This document shows positions 63,937 through 64,000 of a stretch of DNA of 64,000 nucleotides, one piece after another. Source of the DNA: Anaerococcus lactolyticus ATCC 51172 (lineage in GTDB: Bacteria > Bacillota > Clostridia > Tissierellales > Peptoniphilaceae); assembly GCF_000156575.1 (NCBI RefSeq), contig NZ_GG666044.1, positions 31,118-95,117 of the forward strand, given 5' to 3'. The notes beneath the pieces are model-generated. The model saw only the letters and a program-made list of their open reading frames with translations. It was not told the DNA's origin and searched no databases. Within the stretch, counting starts at the first letter, position 1, and each line of letters opens with the position of its first letter. The translations under genes and the position numbers were made by a program.

Positions 63937-64000
63937 AGTACTTATAATGATATTTTTATCATCCCTTACAACTTTTTTAATTAGGTCAACTCCTTTTTTG
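63929..64000 (+). CDS. azlD: AzlD-family protein (partial, cut by window end)
   Basis: An ATG at 63929 overlaps the azlC stop by 8 nt (ATGACTAG), with GAGGTG just upstream. The 24 visible codons, MTRVLIMIFLSSLTTFLIRS and on, match the start of AzlD membrane proteins (FLxRxxPF). The rest is outside the window. Confidence 0.8.
   Translation, partial: MTRVLIMIFLSSLTTFLIRSTPFL

Overview
The window is low-GC (AT-rich) DNA from a Gram-positive anaerobe of the Firmicutes. The gene mix (group B [FeFe]-hydrogenase, ECF transporter core, giant wall-anchored proteins with NPxTG-type sorting signals, AsnA, Pst/Pho cluster) best fits a Peptoniphilaceae-like organism such as Anaerococcus. That assignment is an inference from recognised gene families; no rRNA gene is present to confirm it. 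Most genes lie on the minus strand, in tight operons with 1-20 nt overlaps.

Layout. 1-4.3 kb: a BceRS-BceAB antimicrobial-peptide sensing and detoxification module (permease cut by the window edge). 4.4-8.5 kb: a MarR-controlled heterodimeric ABC multidrug exporter with a clear promoter and operator. 8.5-27.5 kb: two tandem, paralogous giant cell-wall proteins. The first is 2277 aa. The second is about 3785 aa but is split by a one-base frameshift exactly at an A AAA AAC slippery heptamer. Each gene is followed by an almost identical terminator block and by short interspersed repeats. 27.7-30.3 kb: a MoxR-type AAA+ ATPase with a VWA partner. 30.4-35.4 kb: MurJ lipid II flippase and a CydDC-like ABC pair. 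35.6-37.4 kb: a group B [FeFe]-hydrogenase with a small Cys-motif partner. 37.5-43.7 kb: pstSCAB-phoU-phoB-phoR with an 11-nt-periodic Pho-box-like element. 43.7-46.4 kb: an NCS2 nucleobase permease behind a transcription-attenuator leader, and divergent asnA. 46.5-51.6 kb: an iron-type ABC importer operon (methyltransferase, lipoprotein, permease, ATPase, cupin) divergent from a Crp/Fnr-type regulator. 51.6-60.8 kb: recQ, then an operon of RNA methyltransferase, L,D-transpeptidase, ecfA1-ecfA2-ecfT, truA and two envelope proteins. 60.9-64 kb: alpha/beta hydrolase, FAD oxidoreductase, azlC and the start of azlD.

The points most worth a second look are these. (1) The PstS lipoprotein appears circularly permuted: the segment normally in the second half of PstS comes first, and the normal N-terminal segment comes last. 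(2) The giant adhesin frameshift could be phase variation, programmed -1 frameshifting or a sequence error. (3) The methyltransferase/ABC/cupin operon has a perfect 7-1-7 Fur-box match just downstream of its predicted start site and a 16-bp palindrome centred near -41.5, the classic position for a Crp/Fnr activator, beside the Crp/Fnr gene itself. (4) A short orphan attenuator precedes the NCS2 permease. No CRISPR array, transposase, tRNA or rRNA was found.
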